Assembly (NCBI RefSeq): GCF_030848805.1
Contig: NC_092363.1
Coordinates: forward strand, 20,926,600-20,990,599
Length of the DNA stretch: 64,000 bases
Direction of reading: 5' to 3'
Source of the DNA: Temnothorax longispinosus
Lineage: Eukaryota > Arthropoda > Insecta > Hymenoptera > Formicidae
Part shown: positions 28,101 through 39,983 of the stretch, piece after piece
Layout of the letters: each line of letters opens with the position of its first letter
How positions within the stretch are numbered: position 1 is the stretch's first letter
Program-made: the position numbers and the translations under genes
Notes under the pieces: generated by a model
Databases searched by the model: none
What the model was told of the DNA's origin: nothing
What the model saw: the letters and a program-made list of their open reading frames with translations, nothing else

Positions 28101-30925
28101 CCGGCCACCTCTCTTTGGTATTACTTCGGGCATGTAATGGAGCAGCTCACCAGGTCGACGGGAACCGAAAGGTGCATCCTTTCCAGGCAAATACCACCGT
28201 GGTACCAGCAGCAACGCGAGAACAAATATTTGATGGAACGAACGATGCATAAACCTGCACCGAGACCGGGGCTGAAAACCAACGCCGGCGAATACGCGAG
28301 ATCGCGAGACCGATGTTCATAACATAATATAATATACTATATCTGAATTTACTTGGGAACGAAATAAAAATCACGGAAGGCCAAGGTGATAGCGACAATT
28401 TTTTACATCTTCGTTAATAATGAAATAAGCGTTAATGCTTCAACGATATCTTGAATACCTAAAGCGGTTTTTGCCTCTCTAATGTAATTTGAATTTTTCA
28501 TGAATAGTGAAAATTAATTTCAGGTTTTAATTATCTCAGTTAAACTAGTAAAAATGTAACCATACTTTAAAATACTTATCAATTACGCTTTAACTATATT
28601 AGAAATCATTAAAGTTTTAAATATTATTTTTATAAACTAAAATAGTCGCTGGCGCTTCGACAGTATTGAATATTTTAAAAAAAGTGTTTTTTCTTCTAAT
28701 ATATTTTTACTTTCATTAAATAATAAAAATTAATTTTAGTTTTTGATTATATTAGTTGAGATAATGAAGAGTAGAACTATAGTCTGAAATAACATTATAT
28801 TCGTAGTTAATTTAAAAAATCGACAGCTTTGAACAAATTTTTAATAATGGAATAATCGCCATTGGTTCAACGATAATGAACATCTATTTTCTGATATATT
28901 TTCTTTAAGTAATGAAAATTAATTCTAATTTATGTTAGTTGTACTGATCAAGATTTCAAGCTTTAAATACACGCATATAATTAATTTCACAAATGAAGAC
29001 TTGCCGAAGGATACACTGCAATACCAAGCAGAAGAATCTCACAACAAAATTCTGATTTTCCATATACGTCAAGTACTTGAAGAAATACAGAAAGAATAAT
29101 CTTTACGTTAATTTTGCAATCTATTTCATGCTCATGGATAGCTTTTTTCACAATGTTATTCCTTCTGTATATATGATATGTATTTATTCGACGAAAAAAC
29201 AGAAAACCAAAAATTCTGAGAACATAACACTCTTATATAGCACAGTCCTTAATTACGTTCTCATATTATACCTATAAATTTATGTGCGCATATATTAATT
29301 TATCTTACTTACGTATATTCAATTTTGTTTAGTATATAGATGCACGTAGAGAAAATGAACAGAGTTGTGTGACGTGACATTTTGCAATAAATCTTGCGTA
29401 ATGAAAAGCCCGCAATGCATTACCACTTTCGGTAAATGTGCGTTTCCCGTGGAAATGCAATACCTCACTCGCGACTCATTAACGGATTGAAATCTGATAA
29501 CTATAAAAGGTACACACATTTACAATAATGCAAAACCTTTTAACGCTTCAAATTCGAAACGTAAAATATGTGTTTCGGCAAAAAGGAGGGTCGATACCGT
29601 GAAAAATTGCTTGACGTAGGAGAGAAAAAAAAACGGAGGATGACGCTCTCCCTATTTTTCAAAGTTTTTCGAACTGCGTTTTTCGCTGGCGCGAAAGAAA
29701 CCGCTCGTGTACACGACCTTCGACGCTAATTAGGGTATTCTTTGCAGATACTCGACGGTAACTAACGAGTTCCTGAAACAAAACGTCGTTCAATCCACCG
29801 TTAAATTTGCTATGGTCTAATATTATCTTAATTCAACGAGGATGATTTCATCGTACGATGCTGGAAAAAATAAATTGTTCCAACATCGCGGAAAAGTATA
29901 ATTTTTCTTCTATTCAAAAGCACATTATGCACTTTATATATTAAAACACTTTTAACGGTGTATGTCCATTATACAGTTTACACGTATAGTTAACGATATT
30001 TAATTACATCCCGCACAAAAGAAGACAAATGAGACGAGAATAATGTAATGTTGATGAAAAGTATATCGCGCTTTTATTACGAGAATTGAGTTATATATCC
30101 TGCATTTTTCTGCGAATATTTAAAAATAAAATTGATGCATATATGTTACTTGAAAAAAAAAGATTAAACAAAATATCCGATTTACATTCTCAAATAGGAT
30201 AAAGTTTGTATAACTTCTCTGACTTTTGCAACAGTTTACTTTCCAAATCGTCGTACTTCGATGAGGTCATGTTCGTCCAATTACAGCTGGACCGTTCGTC
30301 CGCGAATACACACAGGATGGGCGAAATTACGCGAGGAACGCAGACGTTACATTTAGCAAATTTGACAAATCCTTGCTTGCTCACCGATCATTAAGCTGAG
30401 TTGACATAAAGCGCACCCGCCGGGCTGCCAGGTCGAACAACAGAATGTTTTCATTTCCGCCGCATCTGCCGTTTATTCGTTCCCGTCCAATTTGCACGAG
30501 CGGCATTTCCGATTTATTAACACTCAAGCATTAAATATGCAATGGGCGATTGTAATAAAGCGTCGTGTTAAGTCAGCGTATCGTTTAATAAAGTACTTGA
30601 AGCTATACAAAATAATAGCTGCACATATGGCGCTAATCCTGTAAGCACTATCTTACGATTGTACAATGTTTATCACAGCAAGTAGCAATAATTTATGAAA
30701 GTATAAAGTGCTTTTGCACCAGTAACGCGCAGCGCATCCGCATGCATTAAGAAATATAGTACAAATTCTACAAACAAAAGATATTAAAATAGATTATTGT
30801 GAAAATACGAAAAGCACACTTTTCGATACAATAATATAAATATCTTCAATATTCTCGAGATATTAAAACGATATTATATAGTTACTTTAAGATCGACTTA
30901 TGGCCGCCAGTGGTCTTTCAATATT
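25131..30925. other. Intergenic DNA, no supported gene
   Basis: No coding sequence I can support. CpG-rich sequence (25.8-26.5 and 27.2-28.3 kb) lies between AT-rich blocks. A diverged tandem repeat at about 28.41-28.97 kb is listed separately. Confidence 0.5.
28410..28970. repeat. Diverged tandem repeat, about 210-bp period
   Basis: Three degenerate units share, in order, a TTCAACGATA-like block (near 28440, 28657 and 28867), a TCTAATRTA/TCTGATATA block and GAAAATTAATT with a T-rich tail. Spacing is about 210-217 bases. There are many substitutions, so it is old. Unit edges are approximate. Confidence 0.5.
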
Positions 30926-31012
30926 CCCTGGGTTCCGTAAAGCGCATATGCGCGCATATTCTACAGTAAACGTTACGTATGCTATAGAAATAGCGCTTTA
31001 CGGAACCCAGGG
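30926..31012. mobile_element. Small foldback element with perfect 20-bp ends
   Basis: CCCTGGGTTCCGTAAAGCGC (30926-30945) and its exact reverse complement (30993-31012) flank a 47-bp centre. The total is 87 bp, with no coding capacity. Perfect arms suggest a recent insertion. Confidence 0.7.
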
Positions 31013-31208
31013 ATTATAAGATAAATAAAATGAGCTTATAATTTTAAATGTATAACATCGATATGCAGTTATTATTAATTATTAATAGTATAAAAATTAA
31101 TAATTACTAATCTAAAAAATTGATTATTAGTAATATAAACAAAATTGAGGAGCATTGTATGACAATGCAAAGATTTTGTTAGCAATCTCTATTTTTCTCT
31201 TCTTTTTC

Positions 31209-33769
31209 TCATTCTACATCTCCATCTCCACTTTTATTTTCACACTTGCATTTTTTACCCTTGCATCTTTCTCTTAGTTGTATATCAGTACCAGTGTCAC
31301 CTCCAGCAGGATCTAATATGCAATAATAATTACTTTACTATTTATAGGAATCTATTACAAATACCTTGCTATTTTTTTTTTTTTTTTAGCATTACCATTA
31401 TTTTGTCCTGACGTAATTTGCTTCATTTTTTCTGAATCTTTTAATCTCATCCTAGGTGAAGTTTCCTGTAACAAAAAGAAATGTATGTACATTTAAATGT
31501 ATTTATAACATTATAGAAGTTTTATATTATATTTGGAATGTTCTGAATAATATAACTAAATTAGAACACGATAATCTTTAAAGGAAACAATAAATTAATA
31601 AGTTTAATCGATGATTTAATTCACAAACATAACAAAAACTGATTTTAAGAGTATATAATAACAGTGTAATTAATACCTCGTAAATCCGTTCAATGCGTTC
31701 TTTCTTCTCGTTGGAGTTTTGTCTGCCTTTTATTCCAAATTTGAAGAATGGTCCAAAACCGAAATTAATAGATCCGCCAATGCAGGAAAACGGTATCAAT
31801 ATTATACATACACAGAAACTTAAGAAAAGAGCGATTACGACAGGAAACTTGTACATAAAGTTTAATCTACCTGTGAAACAATGCATAACATAGTTAATAC
31901 TCCAATAATATTTGCATATTATTGACATTGAAGCAAATTACTTACTGGTAGCATTATCTATGAATTCAGACATAACTAATCCAAAGTACGATAAAGGTTG
32001 GAAAATAGTCGTAGTGACAAAATGGGTCAATGCAAATGCTGGTGTCACTTGCAATCTAGGATTCGTCTTGATTGTTTCATAGTATCTTTCACAATCGTTT
32101 GTAGCTGTGAACAGATTTTCGCTTACAAATAATGTATATTAATGTTTTGTTTTTTAAATGCATTACATATTATAGATACTCACAGGATGCAATCTTCTCC
32201 CACATCTTGTCCCACAGACTCATTTTATCCGGCTGGCAGGCAATTGGCATTTCAGCAAATTGCGCTTGTGCCGCCATTAATTTAATTTCTGCTTCCTGCA
32301 AAATAGAAGAAATTTTTAAATAAAAAATTATAATCTATAGTCATTATTTTATTCAAAATATAGGTATATACGTTATATACTTTATTTTTAATATATGCTA
32401 CATAAGTTTTCAATATAATCAATATACAAATGTATATACTTTAAAGTCTACATTTTTTCTGTGATAAAATAATATATAAATTACCTGTATAAGTCGCCAC
32501 CAAGTTATGAAGAAACTGATTACAAATATAACATCGATCATGAGAAAGATAAGTAAGCCTCGAGACCATCTTTGTCTTCTCAAAATTATAAAACTAGCTA
32601 TGAGTGTGAAGGCGATTATAGTTATGTCCCACTGTAACAGTTTAGAAAATTGATTTTAGATCCACATCACTAAATATATAAACTCAAAATGTGGAGGTAT
32701 AATCTTAAATATTATACATAAATATTATTATCCTTACGTGTTCATTCATAAGCATCAAATACTCCGATGCTTTGCTCGTAAATAAATTGAAATAATAAGA
32801 CGCCTCGGCCATATAATCACACGCCGAGTATGCAGATCGCTTTATCGCATTGTTGAGAATTCTGTCAACTTCCCTTATAGAACCTTGGCCGTTTACAAAG
32901 TTCTGAAGGTACTCGAATTGCGAAGAAGACGCTTCTATGTTAAGCCTTCCAATTAATCCGTCATCAATTCTCTGCAAGAAAAATTTGTCAATTTGTTTTA
33001 TTATACATATATACGAATAAGAATGTATATATTGACTGTGAGTAACAAACTTCTACGTGCTAAATGGTTTCAGACTACACTCTTCGATTATACGTGACAA
33101 CTACTTGCCTGTATCGCAAGATTTGATAATAATATAGCGATCAAACGTTTATAGAAGATTGCTTCCTGAGTATTTCGTTCATCCAGTTCTCGACAGCTGC
33201 ATGGCTGTGCCATTGCATTGCTAAGCGATTGTTCGTTCTTCCTTGTCTCTGCAGCCAAACTGCAATTTAAGAGGAATCAAAATGATCTATCAACTTGTCT
33301 AAAATTTTATATCTTATATGGAATAACATATACCTAGACAAATCTTCTTCGCTGGACATATAGAAGAACGAGTGTATATTTCTGAGCTCGGGAGTGGATC
33401 TAAAATAAAAGATACATTTATATAGACTATCCAAAATAAAAATACATTTATATGTGTATTATTTGTAATATAACAATGCAATTAATAATATATTTATATG
33501 CATCCAGGACAACTCTTGTGATTGTAAGCAATTGGTGGATTGTTTTGCTTAAAAAGATAAGGAAGAAAGTACTGCACGCAGCTTAGGAAGCAATTGTGCT
33601 GCATATGTATGATGAATTTATTTTTGGCGGCAAAATGCGCACTAAAGTGTCAAAATACTCACGTATCAGGCGTGACATCATCGAATGTATAAGCCTCCTG
33701 GCAATGGACATTCAAGAAAAGCACACACAGGTGAAATACAATGTAGATTGACAATTGGAGGACGTGCAT
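31209..33769 (-). CDS. CLCC1: CLCC1-like (MCLC family) ER channel protein
   Basis: The sequence gives ten exons: 33663-33769, 33334-33399, 33109-33259, 32738-32971, 32485-32631, 32184-32295, 31946-32104, 31677-31870, 31396-31465 and 31209-31312. They join in open frame to 447 residues. The product starts with a signal peptide ending near VHCQ. It has two membrane segments at about 188-204 and 212-232, an NDCERYYE block followed by a semi-hydrophobic stretch at about 270-320, and a third membrane segment at about 333-353. The tail is charged and Lys/Cys-rich. Human CLCC1 has the same order, including DPCQKYYE followed by NP, so I assign it to the CLIC-like / Mid-1-related chloride channel family. 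The family resides in the ER and affects anion balance. It is shorter at the C-terminus than the human protein. Intron 3 uses a GC donor. Confidence 0.85.
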
Positions 33770-34485
33770 GTCGATGCATCAAACGCTTTCACGTGTCTTT
33801 GGGAATGTCTTTAAAAATAACGTTTTTTTTCTATCGTGAGAAAAACTCAAGGTAAACAAACAAAATATTTTAGGAGGCAATTGTTAGAAAAACACATGTC
33901 GGCACTCCGATATCTCGCTGCAGCAGTTCTGGCACTGAATTACCATAATAAGAAAACACCCTGCTAGAATCTAGTTATCTCGAATAGATCGTTCGACTAC
34001 TTCGACTGATCGACTGACAGTTAACAATAGTTCTATAAAAAGTTATTGCATACAAAACCATTTGCAGAAAAGGGAAAATACCGTTCTCTTATTTATTACA
34101 ATGATGAAATACTGTGTTCTAGCTTGTTGTAATTTATTAATTTTTTTTTATCACATATGCGTATTGTAAGTACATATGCATAAATTTTTTACTTCATCAA
34201 CTTGAATTTAGGTCCTAAAGTTCCGAAATCTTAGGTAACGTTCTTCGTACCGATACTTAAATTACGACTAAAATACTGTTGCGCATGTAAGTTTATTGGT
34301 AATACATCCATTTACATTTTTAAGAGAATTTCTCTTTCGCCTACTTCTTTATAAGAAAAATTCGCGAACATAGAGAGAAAACGAAAACAGAAATATGGAT
34401 GCTTTAATACTGAAGTGATAATGGTATTAAAAAGTACATTGTCTTCAATAAGTCATTGTTCTCCTCATGTATATTGTATAATAGC
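33770..34485. other. CLCC1 5' flank and SARNP 3' flank
   Basis: This spacer separates the CLCC1 start codon from the SARNP poly(A) signal. It should contain the CLCC1 promoter and 5' UTR and is AT-rich. I see no further gene. Both neighbours are on the minus strand, about 0.8 kb apart. Confidence 0.5.
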
Positions 34486-34491
34486 TTTATT
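34486..34491 (-). terminator. Poly(A) signal of SARNP
   Basis: AATAAA on the minus strand, 67 bases beyond the SARNP stop codon, is the nearest canonical hexamer. Confidence 0.65.
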
Positions 34492-34557
34492 GAAAATAAG
34501 AAAACTTAAATTAAGATTTGTATTCTAGATCGTCGCTTTAGTATATAACACCGAGTA

Positions 34558-36175
34558 TCATTTAACAATCTTAATTTTATTCTTAGACACTTTACTCTCG
34601 GCGGGCTCCACTTCACCGAATCTGGCCTTCCTTTTTTCCAATCGCTCAGCTAATTCAGCCTAAAAAAAAACAAGAGATTTACGATAAAACCAGCGAGATG
34701 AAAAAAAAGGACAGCCTTAAAAAACGTGCGCATATATTCACAAAAGTAACTGCATATTTCTGTTTACCTTCTCCATCAAGGTGGATACCGAGCTACCAAA
34801 TCTTTCTGCACGTTTCTTCAACATTTCATATGTAGTAGGCTATGAAAAATTTAATAATAATTGTCATAAAATAATTCTGAATTATTATTTTGTCTCGATA
34901 ACACAAGCCGCAAAATAAACTATTAAATTTCTTACCACAGGCGTCTTTATGGACGCAGCCGATTTGTTATTTTGATTGTTTACGTTAAAACGGGCTAATC
35001 TAGCCTCCTTCTTTGCTGTTTCGGATAACGGTACACCAAATTTCTTAGCCCTCATTTCTAATCTCTGTTAGAGAATTAGCACAATCATATATTAATAAAC
35101 AATATAACAAGCGAATTTTATTACTCAATATTTTCTAGCTATAATTTTCTCTCCGTTACCTCTTTTGTGCTGAGCTCCGATAGTTTGATAATCTTTTTCT
35201 CTGGCGGTGCGTCTTCGAGTACTTTCGCCCCTTTGTTTTCTTTCTTCTCCACTTGATCATTCTTTATTTCCTCCAATACAGGTTTGCGGTTCAGCACTAT
35301 CTTCTTTGCATTGGTATTGTTGGTCTCTATAGACAATTTTCGCTTTTCAGGGACTTCTTGTGAATCTGGTTTACTGGACAATTCCTCGATTTCTTCGTCC
35401 TGTAATTAATCCAGATGTATTTATATAATAAAAATAATTAATATAATATTCAGATATATATCATCTATTGTCGAATATATTAATATTACTGTTAATATCG
35501 TTACACTCTTGAATAAAATACTTACGCCAAGAACCTCATCCTCATCTAAAATCTCTTCCGTTGTTTCATCCAAGGACAATGCAGAATCTATAAGATATAA
35601 ATCATTCTTTTACAAATACGCCTAGATATTTATATCGAAGAAAAGAACTGAAATAGAATAAGAACGGAACCTCCGTGAATCGCCAGCTGGAGTCTTTCTA
35701 CCAATTCATTTTTATTGCCAGTAGTGGGAAGTCCTCGTTGCTTTAATTCAACCCTCAGATCAGCCACCTGGTGAAAAACATGACGATGTAATGGAAATTG
35801 AATGAAAACAATTATAAAGGAAAAGAAAAAGGAAACACATAAAACGGCATCTACGTTTCGCGCTGCCTTATCTACAAAAGTTACCACTAATAAAACTACC
35901 AGTTAATATTCCGGAAAAAAAAGAGATTAAGCAGAAGTTCAACGTGTTAAAACAGGAGTGAACAAATTGAACAGAAGTTTAGCGTGTTAAAATCAACAGA
36001 GGAAGCGAGCGGGACGAAGTAACCGGTCGATTCCGGGCTCGAGGGAGATTAGTGGTTAAGGGTTAGGGTATCGCCGAGGAATGGCGTGGCCCGCTGCACG
36101 TACGACTCGACTCGCGACGCTCACCTTCATCTTCGACAGCTCCGTCAACCCCTTCTCGTAGGACGAGTCGGCCAT
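34558..36175 (-). CDS. SARNP: SAP domain ribonucleoprotein (SARNP / Hcc-1 / Tho1)
   Basis: Seven exons (36125-36175, 35671-35767, 35526-35587, 35160-35399, 34936-35064, 34768-34839 and 34558-34659) give 250 residues with consistent phases. An N-terminal SAP motif (about residues 15-47: VADLRVELKQRGLP, then GNKNELVERLQ) should bind DNA or RNA. An acidic linker with EDEVLGDEE follows, then a Lys/Glu-rich middle. The C-terminal half has repeated Arg/Lys-rich RFG-type boxes (AKKFGVP, AERFGSS, ARFGEV). This layout matches human SARNP, a TREX-associated mRNA-export factor, which has the same LGDE junction and RFG repeats. The start lies in a CpG-rich block shared head to head with UFC1. The middle is longer than in the human protein (210 residues). 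Confidence 0.9.
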
Positions 36176-36726
36176 CGTGCGTCCGTCGTGTTTATCGCGA
36201 GTCACACAAGTACACTATTGACGGTCGATTAGCATCTCATCGCCATTTAAGTACGAGCGCTCCCGTAAGTCCCGTATCTTTGCGTCTCTTGCAGCTTGCA
36301 GCGTAAACGGAACGGTACACGGTAGTCACGGTACGTATGAATGGATGTACGCAACTTGCGATTGTGCGAAACACGCAACACACGTACACACTACACACGC
36401 CTGGTTTAGCGGCTAGCGGCAGCCACAGGAATGCAACCGTCCGCGAATTAACAATCGATCGATCGAGGAACGAATATGCACCGTAAATAAAATTGTAAAT
36501 AAAACGCAAGAATGAGGCCGTAAGAGCAAGCAAACAAGTTGTACCTTTTATCGTAATTATTTGGAGAGACGCGCATTAATTATTATGTTTTTTTCCGACA
36601 GTCGTTATCGCACAAATCTTGAAGAACTTGAAGAACGCGGCGTTAGGTTGGTGACACTGACTGCGACCGCGGACGGCACCATAACCTGCAAATCGTGAAA
36701 CCGTGAGTGTTTATCAGCCCGTCGAG
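36176..36726. promoter_or_regulatory. Shared SARNP/UFC1 divergent promoter region
   Basis: Only 551 bases separate two start codons on opposite strands. The segment is CpG-rich and lacks an obvious TATA box near either start, as expected for housekeeping genes. Transcription starts cannot be placed from sequence. The minus-strand open frame inside it is not conserved in any way I can see. Confidence 0.6.
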
Positions 36727-37795
36727 ATGGTCGACGAGTCGACGAAGAAGACTTTGAGTAACATTCCGTTGTTGCAAACGAAAGCCGGTCCCAGAGACAA
36801 AGATCTGTGGGTGCAGAGGTTGAAGGAGGAATATCAGGCTCTCATCAAGGTGAGGGAATTAAAAACGTAACTCTCGCAAGCTTACAAACGTCACTTCCAT
36901 ATGGACAGTTTTTATTGTTTGGTTTATAAATATTAAAAATTAGTTTAATTAATGTGACGACACATTATTGAGTATAGCGTAACATTTATCACAGAAATAT
37001 TCCATGTAATAAATAGATTTAAGATGCATGATTATTGATACGTATAGACTTAATCATGTTACATGATTTTATTGTTGTAGTATGTTAAAAATAATAAGGA
37101 GGCGGACAACGACTGGTTCCGACTGGAATCGAATAAGGAAGGCACCAAGTGGTTCGGCAGATGCTGGTACATGCAGAATTTCCTGAAGTACGAATTTGAT
37201 GTAGAATTTGATGTGAGTGACATTGCTCGGCTCCTTTTTCTTACTTTATTTTTTATTTAAATAGGAAAAAGAATATCTTCCACGATATACAGAATTCTAT
37301 TTGAAATATTTTATTTGTATTTATTAGTTAAAATTATAAAACCTGAAAATGAGATTTAAGATTCAAAGAGTAATGAACAATGTTCTTTTTTCTTTTTGGT
37401 CAATGCCTAGATTCCTGTTACGTATCCCACAACGGCGCCCGAAATTGCTTTACCAGAATTAGACGGTAAAACGGCAAAAATGTATAGAGGTGGCAAGATC
37501 TGCCTGACTGATCACTTCAAGCCATTGTGGGCTCGCAACGTTCCCAAGTTTGGCATCGCTCATGCAATGGCTCTTGGTGTAAGTTAAATACTTGATTGCT
37601 CTTAATAATTAAACGTATAGTGAAAAAGACTTGTTTATATATATAAATCTTTATATTAAAATAATATTCTCATAGAAGATTCTAACGCCAAATTTTTTTC
37701 CTTTTTTTTAGTTGGGACCATGGTTGGCAGTGGAGATTCCAGACCTTATAGAAAAGGGCATCGTAGTTCACAAGGACGAGGAAAAGAAAACGTAA
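36727..37795 (+). CDS. Ufc1: Ufm1-conjugating enzyme 1 (UFC1)
   Basis: Four exons (36727-36849, 37081-37212, 37411-37578 and 37712-37795) encode 168 residues; the human enzyme has 167. UFC1 is the E2-like enzyme that takes UFM1 from UBA5 and passes it on with UFL1, chiefly at the ER and on ribosomes. The E2 fold is visible: an N-terminal helix with LWVQRLKEEYQALI, then WFRLESNKEGTKWFG, then the FDIPVTYPTTAPEI-type strand. The catalytic cysteine falls at residue 116 in GGKICLTDHF, the same number as in human UFC1. The C-terminus (GPWLAVEIPDLIEKG) is intact. All introns have GT-AG borders and sit between codons. It is tail to tail with NDUFAF5, with 159 bases between stop codons. Confidence 0.95.
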
Positions 37796-37932
37796 ATCGG
37801 AAATGCGCAGGATAACGATAATAACAAAATGCGATCGTTGAATAAGTTATTTTTTATGCCTACCGCTCGGAAAGAAGAATTTATACAGTACGTTAAGTTT
37901 TTACACACGGTATAGAGTATTTACATTGTTCA

Positions 37933-37938
37933 AATAAA
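37933..37938 (+). terminator. Poly(A) signal of UFC1
   Basis: AATAAA lies 137 bases after the UFC1 stop and 17 bases before the NDUFAF5 stop on the other strand, so the UFC1 transcript probably ends inside the NDUFAF5 3' end. Confidence 0.65.
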
Positions 37939-37954
37939 GGCTATTTAATACAGG

Positions 37955-39208
37955 CTATTTGTCATCGTCGTCCAGTTTTATCTTCTTGCTGTCTTTGATT
38001 ATCTGATCGAGCCTGTACAAGTCCTTGAGCGACACCTGTCCCGTACCCCTCTCGAGAGGCCTCGGTTGAGATGCGTCCGGTTTCCATCCTAACATATACA
38101 TTATCTGAAACGTGGCGGGAACGAATGCGGTGCTATCTTCCCTCGTCTTTCCGTAAAGATGCTTGTATATAGACGCAGCGGCGATCAACGTATCCCTCGG
38201 TAAATGCAAATTACGATTCCTGGCCGCATTGTTCTCGGCCATTCCTATAGACGAATACAAATTGCGTGATACAACTATAGACCTGTTGTATAATTTTTAT
38301 TTAGGCAAGAATAAATTTTGTAATATATTCACCTTTCAGATCCCACATAAGTTCGAACATGCTCGGGTAACCGATGACTATCTCGTCGGTATCAATAGTC
38401 AACATAGTAAAATTCGCTCTCGTTAGTAGAGACCCGATATCCCTGATTTCCACGAATGGCGAGATGTGCGGCGAGATTCCACCGTGCCTCTCGAATTCAG
38501 CTAATTGCAAGGAACTTCTGTATTATCAGAATGAATACCAGAAATAATAAACTCAAGCAAAGACACTCCGGAAGATCCTCGATCTAAATCCTGGCAATGT
38601 CGCCTTTACCTCAACTCGTAAAGCGTATCGCCGCCAAATACAGCCGCCAGGAAGACTCCGTCGTTCTTCAGACTGCTGTTGATACGTCTGAAGCATCCGG
38701 GAAGATCGTTGACCCAGTGAAGACTCAGACAACTGATCACCAAGTCGAAACTGTCCGGCTCGAAGGACAGATTCTCCTCGTCGATGACTTCTCTCTTGAC
38801 TTTCACACCCTCCGTGGTCTCGGCCTGCCACAGGAAACCCGGACTCATGTCGGCCAGCACCAGCTCCTCCACCGACTCGTTGAGAATCCGCTTGGACACG
38901 TGACCCCGGCCACATCCCAGATCGAGGGCCCTACCGAACTTTCGTTTGATATCGAATATTCGATCGGCCAGCCTGTCGCCCACCTCGTCCTTGATGTAGT
39001 CATACAGCTGGACGTCGGTGTCCTTGGCGGCGCGTTCTCGCTGCAACAGCTTCGCGTTCCTGTCGAAGACGTTCATCGGGCTGTCGGGCGGCAACGTGGA
39101 CATGAGTGTGACATTACACGCACCGTTAGGATTGTACCTAGGACTCAGCAGGTTCAGCTTGCCGTGCAATAGCTGGCTTGCCCCGCGGAACGGAATCTTT
39201 GGCGTCAT
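37955..39208 (-). CDS. NDUFAF5: NDUFAF5, complex I assembly arginine hydroxylase
   Basis: Three exons (38610-39208, 38333-38517 and 37955-38244) give 357 residues. The N-terminus is rich in basic and hydroxylated residues without acids, fitting a mitochondrial presequence. A class I SAM-binding motif, LDLGCGRGHVS, lies at about residues 95-105. FDLVISCLSLHWVNDL follows at about 155-170, then a helical C-terminal part with YKHLYGK. This matches NDUFAF5, which hydroxylates an arginine of NDUFS7 and is needed early in mitochondrial complex I assembly. Length is near the human 345 residues. The first ATG of the open exon is used because the presequence begins there. It is head to head with RpL7A, with 775 bases between starts. 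Confidence 0.93.
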
Positions 39209-39983
39209 TTCTCGATCGCGCTACGATCTCGATTATTTCTTCTATCTTTAATTAAACTGATTAACTTTTCCTCTTTTATAATATATGTATCTATTAGACA
39301 CAATTCTACCTTTTCCTTCTCCTAAAACTTTTTCTAATCTCTTTTTATGTGAGATATTTCACTATCATGATTAAATTGTTGATACTCTTCTAGATATCGA
39401 GGAAGATAAGTCCGGCTAGAGCTGCTCCGGTTTATTCTCCGCAGGGATCAAGAGATTGCGGTTAGGAATAACCTTAACTCGCTTCTAACCTGCAAGAAGA
39501 GATTAACGTCATCGATGCAAGATGCAATACAAACGAAATAAGATTTATAATATAAATAATATAATAAATTTATAATAAAATATATAATAATTTACAATAA
39601 AATTAATATAAAATTTATAATAAAGTATAAATTTTAAAAATAATTGCCATCTTCAATATCAATTAACGCTAATTATTAAAGTGATATTAATTATTACTAA
39701 AATTAATTACAATTATTGAGAATAATATTAAGTTTTTTATATCTGTTGTCGCAAATAAGTATTTCCGAGTACATTCCGGCAGTTTAAAATGGTTTAAAAA
39801 CACCGCCATGTTAGGAAGTTACGCGGGTGCCAATATGGCTGTCTTCAGTCGCTTTTCGGAGGCGCTGCGGTGCGAGACTTTCTTTACGGTGCCGACGTCT
39901 GTACTTCGCGTCGCGTTTGGCGAGATACCGCGTTTTGTATCCGGCAAAATTTACAGAAATCCGTCGGATTTCTAGCTAGGAAG
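39209..39983. promoter_or_regulatory. Divergent NDUFAF5/RpL7A promoter region
   Basis: The two start codons lie 775 bases apart. The NDUFAF5 half includes very AT-rich low-complexity sequence (about 39540-39640). The RpL7A half is CpG-rich and has GCCAT-type motifs (CCGCCATGTT and CCAATATGGC near 39805-39840). A pyrimidine stretch (CTTTCTTT at 39878-39885) could be the oligopyrimidine start typical of ribosomal-protein mRNAs; a second candidate is the CTTTTC near 39852. The exact start is not determinable here. Confidence 0.5.

Noticed and set aside
38597..39172. 191-codon plus-strand open frame
   Set aside because: Antisense shadow of NDUFAF5 exon 1, which is a clear methyltransferase-fold protein.
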